A stretch of DNA of 64,000 bases. Origin: Thermoactinomyces intermedius. Its GTDB lineage: Bacteria > Bacillota > Bacilli > Thermoactinomycetales > Thermoactinomycetaceae. The position numbers and the translations under genes are program-made. Location: assembly GCF_016055025.1 (NCBI RefSeq), contig NZ_JAECVW010000005.1. One strand, 5' to 3'. Shown in pieces: positions 8,386 through 17,377 of this stretch. The notes beneath the pieces are model-generated. The model saw nothing but the letters and a program-made list of their open reading frames with translations. It was not told where the DNA came from and did no database searches. Each line of letters begins with the position of its first letter. Positions within the stretch are counted from its first letter, which is position 1.

Positions 8386-8625
8386 TATAACTAGAGGATT
8401 TTTATAGAAAATTCCTTAATAATATTAAGGATAAAATATATTTAGATAGAAAAAAGTTTAACATCTATCAATAAATATTTATTTTATTAATATCACATCG
8501 GTTTGTGATCAGTCTTGTTGTTTTTCGGGATTTCCACAAAAATAGATGATGAAAATGTACGCTTGGCGAAAACCGGTATGAACCGCCGGAAGGTTGGCGG
8601 CCAATCTGTATAAGGAGGGGTATGA
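8386..8625. other. AT-rich intergenic stretch upstream of nurA
   Basis: About 240 bases between the abrB promoter and nurA. From about 8396 to 8500 it is very rich in A and T compared with its surroundings, with runs such as AATAAATATTTATTTTATTA. AbrB-type proteins prefer such DNA, so it may bind AbrB; this is inference. The nurA ribosome site AAGGAGGGG is at 8611-8619. I could not find a convincing sigma-A promoter for nurA. Confidence 0.4.
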
Positions 8626-9579
8626 TTGTTACCCGTATCCGTTGAACTGAAAAGGAAATTGGAATGGTTGAATGAATCGTTGAAACAAGCTTTTCCTTTG
8701 CAATCCCTCGATCAATCCGCCATACGGAAACGTTTGGAAGAAGCAGGCGCTTTTTATTCCATTGAAAAATGGAGCGGCGAAGAGATCAAAGATTTTCTCC
8801 AAGGACGGTTTCTGGTCGGAGTCGATGGTTCGGTAAACTCCACCAAAGGTTCGCAAACCCGCACCTTGTCCGTTTTCCAGGCATTGGCCAAAGCCACCAA
8901 CGGGAAAGAAAAATGGGCCGCAGATGTGTACACACCACTTTTAAAAGGGGATGAAACCAACGAGGGCAATGCGGCCAGTGAAGCCCGCAAAAGAGGAGAT
9001 CTGTTGTCCCGTCTCGAAATGCAGGTCACGATGGAGGCGATGAAAGACTGGGCTCCGCGGGTCGTGATGTTGGACGGCTCTTTGCTGCACTTCTATATAT
9101 CGGATGCAAAAAGCTGGGAACAAGTGGCGCAAATGGCAGAACGTCAACATTCGCTTCTGGTGGGGGTTTCCGAGGAAATTGAGACCCGGACCCTGGTTCA
9201 TGCCTTTTTTCCCGAGTATCCGGCATTGACCGACCGCGATTTGTTGTATGGTGTCCTGCGGGAAGGGGAAGCGTTTGAATGGGAAGCATGGAGTCCGTCG
9301 GGAAGCCGGATGTGGAAAATGGCATTCCGGACTTCCAAAAGCCCGCAACCGATTGGACTGGACGGATTGAAGTCCCAGCGGGAAGACCGGTGGAACCTGG
9401 CAAGGCTGGTTTACAGCTTGACACCGGAGCAGGGACGGGGCATCCCTTACTGGCTGGACATTGTGGACAATCAGGTGAGGGTCACCGACCCGTTGGTGGA
9501 AACCATGGTGGAACAGTACATTGATCCGGAACTGCGTTACCGGCTGTTGCAAAGCAAAAGAAAAGAACGGATGATTTAA
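8626..9579 (+). CDS. nurA: NurA-domain nuclease
   Basis: A 317-residue NurA-family protein. NurA is a 5'-3' nuclease that acts with the HerA translocase in DNA end resection in archaea and some bacteria. The conserved acidic motifs are visible: VGVDGSVN (about residues 65-72) with the first catalytic Asp, and VVMLDGSLLHFY (about 147-158) with the second. The C-terminal YWLDIVDNQVRV also fits the family. TTG start at 8626 after AAGGAGGGG; the nearby ATG is in another frame that stops after seven codons. The herA partner starts 28 bases after the stop. The pair is absent from this place in B. subtilis. Confidence 0.88.
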   Translation: MLPVSVELKRKLEWLNESLKQAFPLQSLDQSAIRKRLEEAGAFYSIEKWSGEEIKDFLQGRFLVGVDGSVNSTKGSQTRTLSVFQALAKATNGKEKWAADVYTPLLKGDETNEGNAASEARKRGDLLSRLEMQVTMEAMKDWAPRVVMLDGSLLHFYISDAKSWEQVAQMAERQHSLLVGVSEEIETRTLVHAFFPEYPALTDRDLLYGVLREGEAFEWEAWSPSGSRMWKMAFRTSKSPQPIGLDGLKSQREDRWNLARLVYSLTPEQGRGIPYWLDIVDNQVRVTDPLVETMVEQYIDPELRYRLLQSKRKERMI

Positions 9580-9606
9580 AATCCGATGGAACAGGAGCGA
9601 TCAATC

Positions 9607-11463
9607 ATGCAAGTGGTAGGTGTCACCACCCAACAGGAAGTTTATGTTGTCTCCCGGGAGCGGAAATTCCGCATCAACGAAATTCTGGTCATTGAAGATC
9701 CTGCTTTGAACCATCCGCAGGGAGAAGTGGTGGAAACCATGTCGTACAACCGCCTGATCCCGATGGGGCTGGATAAGTCGTTGGTGGACGCGCAAGTGAT
9801 TGATACTTTGGAACAAATCGGCTATGACATCGAATCCGATGAAATCAATCTGGCGAAGCTGCGTCTGTATGAGGAAGCCCCGCATCCGGTGCGGACCGGC
9901 TGTCCCGTCCGTTTGCCTTCATTTGAAGAAGTGCGCCATCTTCTGGTCAAAACGTCCCCGGATGAAGGAATGACACTGGGGGAAATCCGGGGAACGGAAT
10001 CCATGGGGGGGACAATTTCGGATGACTTAAAAGACCGGGTTGTTATGATGGAGCACGGCGAGTTGAGGCCGCAAGAAGGGGTTCCTTTCATTTTTGACAT
10101 TCAATCGATGCAGCAATACCCGCATGTCGGTATCTTTGGCGGATCCGGATCGGGAAAATCATTCGGCTTGCGGGTGATGTTGGAGGAATTGATGAAACTC
10201 CGGATTCCCGCGCTGGTGTTTGATCCGCACTTTGAAATGGACTTTTCCGATCCGGCCCCCGGATTATCGGACCGTGCCCCGGATTTCCGGGATCTTTTTG
10301 TAACGGTGCAAATCGGAAAAGAAGTGGGGATTTCTTTTTCCGATTTGTCGACCCGGGATGTGGTGGAACTGTTGCGGGCGGCCGGAAGCCAGCTTTCCGA
10401 TTCCATGGTGAACGTGATCCAGATGCTGCACCGGCCCCGGGACAGTTTTGAAACGTTCAGCGATCGCATCGGCAATCTGGTGCAAGCCCTTGATGAAGGG
10501 AAACAAGGTTTGGAAAGACAGTTACGAAAGAAGGAAGATTTGACACCGGTGGATGTTCAGCGGATTCAGGAATTGATGCAATTGTTGCAGCAATACGGCT
10601 CTTTGCCGCCTTCTTCCGTCAAAGGGGTGGACTGGCGTCTGAAACGTCTGGACAAAGCCGGTTTGTTCCAGCGGGACATCCGGTCCATTGAACAGGGGCT
10701 GGAACAAGGAAAGTTGGTGGTCGTCCAGGGGAACGCCTGGATCCTGCAAGTCTTTGCGACTTATGTCACCGGCACGCTGTACCGGAAACGACGTGAGTAT
10801 AAAGATGCGCGCATGAACGGGGAGGAAGGGCATTTCTTCCCGCCGTTTGTCATTGTGACGGATGAAGCTCACAATTTTGCCCCCAAATCGCTCGATTCCC
10901 CGGCAAAGTCGATTTTAAAGGAAATCGCGCAGGAAGGGCGGAAATACGGCGTCTTTTTGTTCCTGGCCACGCAACGCCCGACATTGCTGGATGAGACCAT
11001 TACCGCCCAGCTGAACACCAAATTCGTATTCCGGACCGTTCGGGCCACGGATATTGCCACTTTGCGGGAAGAAACGGATTTGACCCCGGAAGAAGGAAAG
11101 CGGCTTCCTTATTTGCGTTCGGGGGACACGTTTGTTTCGTCGGCCGCTTTTGGGCGGACGGTGTTTATCCGGATTCGTGCCGCCTACACCCAAAGTCCGC
11201 ATCTGGCCAATCCGTTTGACGAGCTGAAACGGTTTTCCGCACAACAAGACCAAAAATTGCTGGATACGCTGACGGAATCTTTGCCGGTGTTTGAAACCGA
11301 CCTGATGCAAGTGTTGGACCGGGTTAATCAGGAATGCGGACTGAACTGGGATGTGCACCGGTTGAGGCAGGAACTGGAACGCCTTTCCCGAACCGGAAAA
11401 TTGACAAAACATGAAACGCCTTTTGCAGTCCGGTACGACCGTGGCGAAGGTTTGAAAGTTTAA
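9607..11463 (+). CDS. herA: HerA-type DNA translocase (DUF87 ATPase)
   Basis: A 618-residue ATPase of the HerA/FtsK superfamily. An N-terminal beta-barrel (about residues 1-120) precedes the motor with Walker A GGSGSGKS (about residue 177), Walker B FVIVTDEAHNF (about 412-422), a sensor ATQRPTLL and an arginine-rich region FVFRTVRATDIATLREET. HerA forms a hexamer that pumps DNA to NurA. The ATG at 9607 follows GGAG at normal distance; the ATG at 9586 has no ribosome site. The C-terminus (residues 540-618) is an extra helical region. Close linkage with nurA makes the functional link firm; whether they serve repair or phage defence cannot be told. Confidence 0.9.
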   Translation: MQVVGVTTQQEVYVVSRERKFRINEILVIEDPALNHPQGEVVETMSYNRLIPMGLDKSLVDAQVIDTLEQIGYDIESDEINLAKLRLYEEAPHPVRTGCPVRLPSFEEVRHLLVKTSPDEGMTLGEIRGTESMGGTISDDLKDRVVMMEHGELRPQEGVPFIFDIQSMQQYPHVGIFGGSGSGKSFGLRVMLEELMKLRIPALVFDPHFEMDFSDPAPGLSDRAPDFRDLFVTVQIGKEVGISFSDLSTRDVVELLRAAGSQLSDSMVNVIQMLHRPRDSFETFSDRIGNLVQALDEGKQGLERQLRKKEDLTPVDVQRIQELMQLLQQYGSLPPSSVKGVDWRLKRLDKAGLFQRDIRSIEQGLEQGKLVVVQGNAWILQVFATYVTGTLYRKRREYKDARMNGEEGHFFPPFVIVTDEAHNFAPKSLDSPAKSILKEIAQEGRKYGVFLFLATQRPTLLDETITAQLNTKFVFRTVRATDIATLREETDLTPEEGKRLPYLRSGDTFVSSAAFGRTVFIRIRAAYTQSPHLANPFDELKRFSAQQDQKLLDTLTESLPVFETDLMQVLDRVNQECGLNWDVHRLRQELERLSRTGKLTKHETPFAVRYDRGEGLKV

Positions 11464-11549
11464 AAACGGAGGATCCGGTTCAAACTAGGAGACAGGAACC
11501 GGAGCTTTTCAAGGACTTTTTTGTGATGTATAATTATATGACAAATTAA

Positions 11550-11806
11550 ACACGCGATTCGATGACGGGGATGAGTAGTGGGTGAAAGCTATCGACAGAG
11601 AGCCGGGACAGGTGAAAGCCGGCATAGCGGAAGCCGATGAAATGGCCCCTGAGTATTCTCTTTGAACCGGACCGTTGTCCCCAGTAGGAGAGAACGTTTT
11701 CCCGCGTTACGGGAGCAGAGTGGGTGATCGCCTTTTCTTGTGCGATGAAGCCAAATTGGGTGGTACCGCGAGACCGGATCTCGTCCCAACGTGGACGGGA
11801 TTTTTT
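11550..11806 (+). promoter_or_regulatory. T-box riboswitch, probably Met-specific
   Basis: A tRNA-sensing leader of metS. Stem I features GAGTAG and AGAGAGCCGG are present, as is the highly conserved T-box AAATTGGGTGGTACCGCG (11753-11770) followed by a terminator. An ATG at 11642-11644 lies just before CCCCTGAG on the 3' side of stem I and is the likely methionine specifier. Uncharged tRNA-Met would favour the antiterminator and raise metS expression. A TATAAT at about 11530-11535 is a plausible -10 site. Confidence 0.93.
11778..11806 (+). terminator. T-box regulated terminator
   Basis: ATCTCGTCC (11778-11786) pairs with GGACGGGAT (11793-11801) with one G-U pair, followed by a T-run. It competes with the T-box antiterminator. 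Confidence 0.85.
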
Positions 11807-11853
11807 ATTTCACATAGAAACCAAGTCTGATTGGACGGAAAGGGGTTGCCAAG

Positions 11854-13827
11854 ATGGGAGACAAAAAGAAAACTTTCTATATTACTACGCCGATTTATTA
11901 TCCAAACAGCCATTTGCACATCGGGCATGCCTATACAACGGTGGCCGGGGATGCCATGGCCCGGTACAAACGGTTGCGCGGTTATGATGTCATGTACCTG
12001 ACCGGAACCGATGAGCACGGGCAGAAAATCCAAAAAAGTGCGGAAGCGGCCGGAAAAGATCCCCAAACGTTTGTCGACGAGATTGTTGCCGGCATCCAAA
12101 AGTTGTGGGGTGCCTTGGATATCTCATACGATGACTTCATCCGGACCACGGAACCCCGCCATAAAAAAGTGGTGCAAAAGATCTTTCAGAAACTGTTGGA
12201 TCAGGGGGATATTTATCTGGGGGAATATGAAGGATGGTATTGTGTCCCCTGTGAATCCTTTTTCACCGATCGCCAGGCGGAAGGCGGAAAATGCCCGGAT
12301 TGCGGCCGGGACATCCAGAAGATCAAGGAAAAAAGTTACTTTTTCCGGATGAGCAAGTATGTCGACAAACTGCTTACCTTTTATGACGAAAACCCGGATT
12401 TTATTCAACCAGAATCCCGGAAGAATGAAATGATTCAAAACTTCATCAAGCCCGGGTTGGAAGATCTCAGCATTTCGCGGACGACGTTTGACTGGGGAAT
12501 TCCCGTTGCCAGCGATCCGGAACACGTGGTCTATGTATGGCTGGATGCGCTCACCAACTATATTACGGCCATCGGTTATCTGTCTGATGATGAAGAGCAA
12601 CAAGCCCGGTTTGAAAAGTACTGGCCAGCCAATGTTCACCTGGTGGGTAAAGACATTGTCCGTTTTCACACCATTTACTGGCCGATTTTCCTGATGGCTT
12701 TGGGGCTTCCTTTGCCGAAGAAAGTGTTCGGGCACGGATTTTTCCAAGTGATGGGCGAAAAAATGTCCAAATCCAAAGGAAACGTGATTGATCCGATTCC
12801 GTTGATCAAACGGTACGGGCTGGACGCGGTGCGCTATTATTTGCTTCGTGAGGTTCCGTTTGGAGCTGACGGGGTTTTTACACCGGAAGCATTCGTGGAA
12901 CGGGCCAATGCCGATTTGTCCAACGACTTGGGGAATTTATTGCATCGCACCTTGGCCATGTTGAACAAGTACTTTGACGGGATTGTGCCGGAACGGGTGG
13001 AAAATGCAACCGAATATGACCAAAAACTGGTTGAAAAAGCCCGTGAAACGGTACATAAAGTTGAAGCAGCCATGGAAGAATTGCAGTTTTCGGTTGCCCT
13101 TTCGGCCATTTGGGAGCTGGTTCGTTTCGGAAACCGCTATATTGAAGCGACCCAGCCGTGGAATCTGGCCAAAGATGAAGAAAAACGGAGCACCTTGGGT
13201 TCTGTTCTTTACCATCTTCTGGAAGAATTAAGAATGGTCAGCATCCTGATTCAGCCTTTTATGACCCAGGCCCCGGCCAAAATGTGGGAACAATTGGGGA
13301 TTGAGGATGCGGATCTGACCACCTGGGACAGCTTGTACACCTTCGGGGCATTAAAGCCGGGAACGAAAACCAAAAAAGGTCAGCCGATTTTCCCACGGCT
13401 GGATGTAAAAAGCGAAGTGGAGGAGATCTTAAAAATGATCGGGAACACGCAACAAGTGCAGCAAAAAGAGGAGAAAAAAGAAGAAAAACAGAAAAAAACA
13501 GAGGGTCTGATTTCCATTGACGACTTCGCCAGAGTGGAACTTCATGTGGCGGAAGTGCTCGAAGCGGAACCGGTTAAAAAAGCAGACCGGCTGTTAAAAT
13601 TGCAACTTGATTTGGGATCGGAAAAAAGACAAGTGGTCTCGGGGATTGCCAAACACTATCAACCGGAAGAGTTAAAGGGAATGAAAGTGATTTGTGTCAC
13701 CAACTTGAAGCCGGTGAAATTGCGCGGTGAATTGTCGGAAGGCATGATTTTGGCCGCCTCGGAAGGAGACCGCCTGGTGCTTGCGACCGTATCCGGGGAC
13801 ATTCCGAACGGCACGAGAATCAAATAA
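11854..13827 (+). CDS. metG: methionine-tRNA ligase
   Basis: A 657-residue class I synthetase (metS in B. subtilis). The HIGH motif is at about residues 22-25 (SHLHIGHAYT), KMSKSKGN at about 303-310, and a partial zinc knuckle YCVPCESFF...KCPDCGRD lies at about 130-150. The C-terminal 100 residues (FARVELHVAEVLEAEPV onward) are the dimerising tRNA-binding domain, joined by a Lys/Glu-rich linker. It charges both initiator and elongator tRNA-Met, both of which are encoded at 36.6 kb. The T-box leader controls it. Confidence 0.97.
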   Translation: MGDKKKTFYITTPIYYPNSHLHIGHAYTTVAGDAMARYKRLRGYDVMYLTGTDEHGQKIQKSAEAAGKDPQTFVDEIVAGIQKLWGALDISYDDFIRTTEPRHKKVVQKIFQKLLDQGDIYLGEYEGWYCVPCESFFTDRQAEGGKCPDCGRDIQKIKEKSYFFRMSKYVDKLLTFYDENPDFIQPESRKNEMIQNFIKPGLEDLSISRTTFDWGIPVASDPEHVVYVWLDALTNYITAIGYLSDDEEQQARFEKYWPANVHLVGKDIVRFHTIYWPIFLMALGLPLPKKVFGHGFFQVMGEKMSKSKGNVIDPIPLIKRYGLDAVRYYLLREVPFGADGVFTPEAFVERANADLSNDLGNLLHRTLAMLNKYFDGIVPERVENATEYDQKLVEKARETVHKVEAAMEELQFSVALSAIWELVRFGNRYIEATQPWNLAKDEEKRSTLGSVLYHLLEELRMVSILIQPFMTQAPAKMWEQLGIEDADLTTWDSLYTFGALKPGTKTKKGQPIFPRLDVKSEVEEILKMIGNTQQVQQKEEKKEEKQKKTEGLISIDDFARVELHVAEVLEAEPVKKADRLLKLQLDLGSEKRQVVSGIAKHYQPEELKGMKVICVTNLKPVKLRGELSEGMILAASEGDRLVLATVSGDIPNGTRIK

Positions 13828-13867
13828 ACCGGCATGCCTTCCGTAACGGAGATAGGAGGACGATCGG

Positions 13868-14413
13868 ATGGCGGATACAAAAAGTTCGTCCAGTGAATGG
13901 TACAAGGTGTTGGAATGGGTTGTGGCCATTGCCTTGGCCGTGATCATCGCTGCGGGCATCCGCACCTTTTTGTTTGTGCCCTATGAGGTGCACGGGGCAT
14001 CCATGGAACCCACCTTGCAAGGCGATGAGCTGTTGATCGTCAACAAGTTGATATACCGTGTTGACCAGCCCGATTACGGGGATATCGTGGTCTTCCATAC
14101 CGATGAAAAGCGGGATTTCATCAAACGGGTGATCGGCTTGCCCGGGGACCAGATTGCCATCAAGGACGGCAAGGTCTACCGAAACGGAAAACCGTTGGAA
14201 GAACCTTATATTTATGAACCCATGAATTTCAACATGGAAGAAGAAGTCACGGTGCCCGAAGGACATATTTATGTGCTGGGGGATAACCGGAACAACAGCA
14301 AGGACAGCCGCAGAATCGGCCCGGTGAAAATCGATGCGGTGGTCGGCCGTGCCGATTTGATCATTTGGCCGCTGGACCGGATGCATTTTTTGACACAACA
14401 GGGTAAGCAGTAA
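13868..14413 (+). CDS. lepB: signal peptidase I
   Basis: A 181-residue type I signal peptidase of the short Gram-positive form with one N-terminal membrane anchor (about residues 14-36). The catalytic serine is in GASMEPTL (about residue 43), the general-base lysine in RDFIKRVIGLPGD (about residue 83), and the GDNRNNSKDSR box is at about 138-148. It cuts signal peptides of exported proteins at the membrane surface. AGATAGGAGGACG precedes the ATG. It sits between metS and tatD, which is not its place in B. subtilis. Confidence 0.96.
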   Translation: MADTKSSSSEWYKVLEWVVAIALAVIIAAGIRTFLFVPYEVHGASMEPTLQGDELLIVNKLIYRVDQPDYGDIVVFHTDEKRDFIKRVIGLPGDQIAIKDGKVYRNGKPLEEPYIYEPMNFNMEEEVTVPEGHIYVLGDNRNNSKDSRRIGPVKIDAVVGRADLIIWPLDRMHFLTQQGKQ

Positions 14414-14434
14414 CCGGAAAGGGTGAGGCGTGTG

Positions 14435-15214
14435 ATGTTGTTTGACACACATACCCATTTGAATGATCCGAAATTTGACGAAGACCGGGAACAAGTCATT
14501 GAGCGGGCGAGAGAGGAGTATGGGGTAAAATACATGCTGAATGTGGGGTATAACCGGGAAACCATCCGGCAAACCCTTCAGCTGGCGGAAACTTATCCCT
14601 TCATTTATGCATCTGTCGGTTGGCATCCCGTCGAGGCGAAGGATTGCACCGCGGAGGATTTGGAGTGGATCAAGTCGATGGCCCGGCATCCGAAAGTGGT
14701 GGCTTTTGGGGAAATCGGACTGGATTACCATTGGGACACTTCCCCCAAAGATGTGCAGCAAGAGGTTTTTCGCAAACAGATCGCCATTGCCAAAGAAACG
14801 GGATTGCCTATCATTATTCACAACCGGGATGCGGATGAGGACGTGGTGCGGATCTTAAAGGAAGAACATGCCGAAGAAGTCGGAGGCGTGATGCATTGCT
14901 TCGGCGGAGACCTTTCGGTTATGGAAGCATGTCTTGACTTGAACTTCATGATCGGTTTGGGAGGACCTGTCACATTTAAAAACGGCAAGCTTCCCCAAAA
15001 AATCGCGGAACATGTTCCCTTGGACCGTCTGCTCATTGAAACCGATTGTCCTTATTTGGCTCCCCATCCCTACCGGGGAAAACGAAACGAGACCGGCTAT
15101 GTCCGGCTCGTTGCCGAAAAAATCGCCGAAATCCGGGGGATGTCTTTGGAAGAGCTCGCTCAAATCACCATGCAAAACGCTTTTCGCCTTTTTGGAATTG
15201 ATGAAGGAAATTAG
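14435..15214 (+). CDS. tatD: TatD family metal-dependent hydrolase
   Basis: A 259-residue TIM-barrel metal hydrolase (YabD in B. subtilis), related to TatD deoxyribonucleases. Metal ligands are seen in FDTHTHL (residues 3-9), GEIGLDYH, IIIHNRDA, MHCFGG and ETDCPYLAPHPYRG. The ATG at 14435 begins exactly at the conserved N-terminus and follows GGGTGAGG; a GTG at 14423 would overlap that ribosome site. In B. subtilis yabE lies between yabD and rnmV; here it is absent. Confidence 0.94.
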   Translation: MLFDTHTHLNDPKFDEDREQVIERAREEYGVKYMLNVGYNRETIRQTLQLAETYPFIYASVGWHPVEAKDCTAEDLEWIKSMARHPKVVAFGEIGLDYHWDTSPKDVQQEVFRKQIAIAKETGLPIIIHNRDADEDVVRILKEEHAEEVGGVMHCFGGDLSVMEACLDLNFMIGLGGPVTFKNGKLPQKIAEHVPLDRLLIETDCPYLAPHPYRGKRNETGYVRLVAEKIAEIRGMSLEELAQITMQNAFRLFGIDEGN

Positions 15215-15229
15215 AATAATGTTTTTGCG

Positions 15230-15266
15230 GGCCAATGGGAAGGTGCATTCCTCATTGGCCTTTTTT
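15230..15266 (+). terminator. rho-independent terminator after tatD
   Basis: GGCCAATG (15230-15237) pairs with CATTGGCC (15253-15260), with an inner AGG/CCT stem and T6 after. It lies upstream of the rnmV start at 15297. Confidence 0.85.
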
Positions 15267-15296
15267 CGGAAATGTGGAGCGAGAGGAAGAGAACGT

Positions 15297-15857
15297 GTGA
15301 AAGTATATGAAGTGATTGTTGTCGAAGGAAAAAATGATACGATCGCGATCCAAAAAGCGGTCGAAGCCGATACGATTGAGACACAGGGTTCGGCATTGGA
15401 GCCGTATGTGCTGGCTGAAATCAAACGGGCCCAACAGAAACGGGGAGTCATTATCTTTACCGACCCGGATTATGCCGGCGAACAGATCCGCAAGAAAATT
15501 GCCAGGGAAGTGCCCGGGGCCAAACATGCTTTTTTATCCCCCAAAAAAGCGAAAGGAAACCGCAAAATCGGAATTGAACATGCCAAGGCGGAGGATATCA
15601 TCGAAGCTTTGAGCAAAGTCCGTACGGAGCAAAAAGAGGAAACGGTGCAGCCTCCGCTGACATGGGAAGAATATATGGACTTGGGATTTGCCGGTGATGC
15701 CGGTTCCCGGAAACTGCGGGAGCAGGTGGCCGAACGGCTCGGCATCGGTTATGCCAATGCCAAACAATTTTACCGGCGGCTGCATGTTTTGCGCATCACC
15801 AGGGAAGAAATTTCAGAAGCGCTGGATTATCTGAAGAAGAAAGGAAGCAAACAATGA
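15297..15857 (+). CDS. rnmV: ribonuclease M5
   Basis: A 186-residue Toprim-domain nuclease that matures both ends of 5S rRNA, the RNA at the very start of this window. The Toprim motifs are EVIVVEGKNDT (residues 4-14) and the DPDY acidic motif in IFTDPDYAGEQI. The reading frame is open to 15012, but homologues start at the GTG at 15297, which follows GAGAGGAAGAG and lies after the upstream terminator. Its stop overlaps the rsmA start by four bases. Confidence 0.95.
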   Translation: MKVYEVIVVEGKNDTIAIQKAVEADTIETQGSALEPYVLAEIKRAQQKRGVIIFTDPDYAGEQIRKKIAREVPGAKHAFLSPKKAKGNRKIGIEHAKAEDIIEALSKVRTEQKEETVQPPLTWEEYMDLGFAGDAGSRKLREQVAERLGIGYANAKQFYRRLHVLRITREEISEALDYLKKKGSKQ

Positions 15858-16732
15858 AAGAAAAGCCGATTTCAGCAAGAACGAAAAAATTGCTCAGTGA
15901 ACACCAAATCCAACTGAAAAAGAGCCTGGGGCAAAATTTTTTAACCGATCCCCATGTATTGGACAAGATTATCCATGCGGCTTCGCTGACCAAAAAATCC
16001 GGGGTCATTGAAATCGGGCCGGGAATCGGGGCTTTGACGGAGTGTTTGGCACAGGTGGCGGGAAAAGTGGTGGCCATCGAAATCGACCAACGTTTAATCC
16101 CCGTTTTGGAAGATTTGTTTCAAAATGATGACAATGTGGAAATAATAAATGCAGATGCACTGACAGTGGATTTGAAAAAAGTGGTTGCTGAACATTTCGG
16201 GGATGCCGGCACCCTTCATGTGGTGGCCAACCTGCCTTATTATGTCACTTCCCCGATTTTGATCCGCTTGCTCGAAGAACGGCTGCCGCTTGCAAATATT
16301 GTCATCATGATCCAAAAAGAGGTGGCGGACCGGCTGAAAGCGGCACCGGGAACCAAAGATTACAGTTCTTTGTCGGTTCTTGTGCAGTATTATGCAGAAG
16401 TCGAAGAAGTGGGGCGGGTTCCGAGCCATGTGTTTGTTCCGCGGCCGCAGGTTGATTCCAAAGTGGTTTGTTTGACGCTGAGAAGAGAGCCGAAGGTGCG
16501 GGTTCCGGATGAACAAGCCTTTTTCAAAATGGTCCGGGCCGCTTTTAATCAGCGTCGGAAAACCCTGTTGAATTCGCTTCATTCCCATTTGTTGTCTTCC
16601 GTTTCAAAAGAAGAGCTGGAGAAATGGATGTCTGAAGCGGGAATTGATCCGAAACGACGCGCAGAAACATTGGATTTGGAAGAATTTGCAGTCTTGGCTG
16701 AAGTGCTTGATCGGAAAAAGATATCTTTTTAA
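15854..16732 (+). CDS. rsmA: 16S rRNA dimethyladenosine transferase
   Basis: A 292-residue methyltransferase (KsgA) that dimethylates two adjacent adenines in the 3' hairpin of 16S rRNA during late 30S assembly. The sequence shows KSLGQNFLTDP (about residues 23-33), SAM-binding motif I EIGPGIGALTECL and the catalytic NLPYYVTSP. The start overlaps the rnmV stop (ATGA), so translation is coupled. Confidence 0.97.
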   Translation: MKEKPISARTKKLLSEHQIQLKKSLGQNFLTDPHVLDKIIHAASLTKKSGVIEIGPGIGALTECLAQVAGKVVAIEIDQRLIPVLEDLFQNDDNVEIINADALTVDLKKVVAEHFGDAGTLHVVANLPYYVTSPILIRLLEERLPLANIVIMIQKEVADRLKAAPGTKDYSSLSVLVQYYAEVEEVGRVPSHVFVPRPQVDSKVVCLTLRREPKVRVPDEQAFFKMVRAAFNQRRKTLLNSLHSHLLSSVSKEELEKWMSEAGIDPKRRAETLDLEEFAVLAEVLDRKKISF

Positions 16733-16781
16733 CCAACGGAGTCTCGGATCAACCATACCCTGAATCGATGGAGGTTGTTCC

Positions 16782-17255
16782 GTGAAATTTTATCATCCGA
16801 GAAAAGGTGGAAGAAACTTAAATGAAATGATCATGGATATCCGGGGATATCTGCAAGCGGATCCGGATGCCCAATATAAAGTGGTGATCGGAACCGATTC
16901 GCAAACCCGGGAGAATGAAACGATTTTTGTCACGGCGCTCATTGTGCAGCGGATTGGCAAAGGGGCGATTTTCTTTTACACGAAATATCGCCATGACGCC
17001 ATTCGTGACTTGCGTTACCGGATCTACCGGGAAACAGAATACAGTTTGAAAGCCGTTGAAACGTTGAAGAAAAACGGCTTCTTTGGATTCTTTGTGGATA
17101 TCCCGATGGAAATCCATCTTGATGTCGGACAACAAGGGGAAACGAGGAAGTTGATTCAAGAAGTGGTCGGATGGGTGACATCCGTTGGATACACGGCGAA
17201 AATCAAACCGGAATCTTATGCTGCCAGCGCGGTGGCCGACCGGTTTACCAAATGA
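16782..17255 (+). CDS. RNase H-like protein of the YkuK family (DUF458)
   Basis: A 157-residue protein matching the YkuK family: VVIGTDSQT (about residues 34-42) near the start, FFYTKYRHD in the middle and IHLDVGQQGETRKLIQEVVGW toward the end. These give an RNase H-like fold with conserved Asp residues. No activity is established. GGAGGTTGTTCC precedes the GTG at 16782. In B. subtilis yabG lies between ksgA and veg; here this gene takes that place. Confidence 0.8.
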   Translation: MKFYHPRKGGRNLNEMIMDIRGYLQADPDAQYKVVIGTDSQTRENETIFVTALIVQRIGKGAIFFYTKYRHDAIRDLRYRIYRETEYSLKAVETLKKNGFFGFFVDIPMEIHLDVGQQGETRKLIQEVVGWVTSVGYTAKIKPESYAASAVADRFTK

Positions 17256-17286
17256 GAAAAAACGGAATAAATATACGAAAAGATTA

Positions 17287-17362
17287 TTGACAAAAATGTT
17301 GTCCCCTTGCTATAATACAAAATTTGACTTTTCACTTCGCTTGTAGTATAATCGACTACAAG
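17287..17362 (+). promoter_or_regulatory. tandem sigma-A promoters of veg with an overlapping inverted repeat
   Basis: Promoter 1: TTGACA at 17287-17292 and TATAAT at 17311-17316 (18-base spacer). Promoter 2: TTGACT at 17324-17329 and TATAAT at 17347-17352 (17-base spacer). Arms CTTGTAGT (17340-17347) and ACTACAAG (17355-17362) surround the second -10 site, which would suit a repressor. veg has a very strong promoter in B. subtilis. Confidence 0.85.
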
Positions 17363-17377
17363 TGAGGTGGTCGTACA

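Noticed and set aside
13820..14821. 333-codon minus-strand frame
   Set aside because: Antisense to lepB and tatD, both with clear catalytic motifs.
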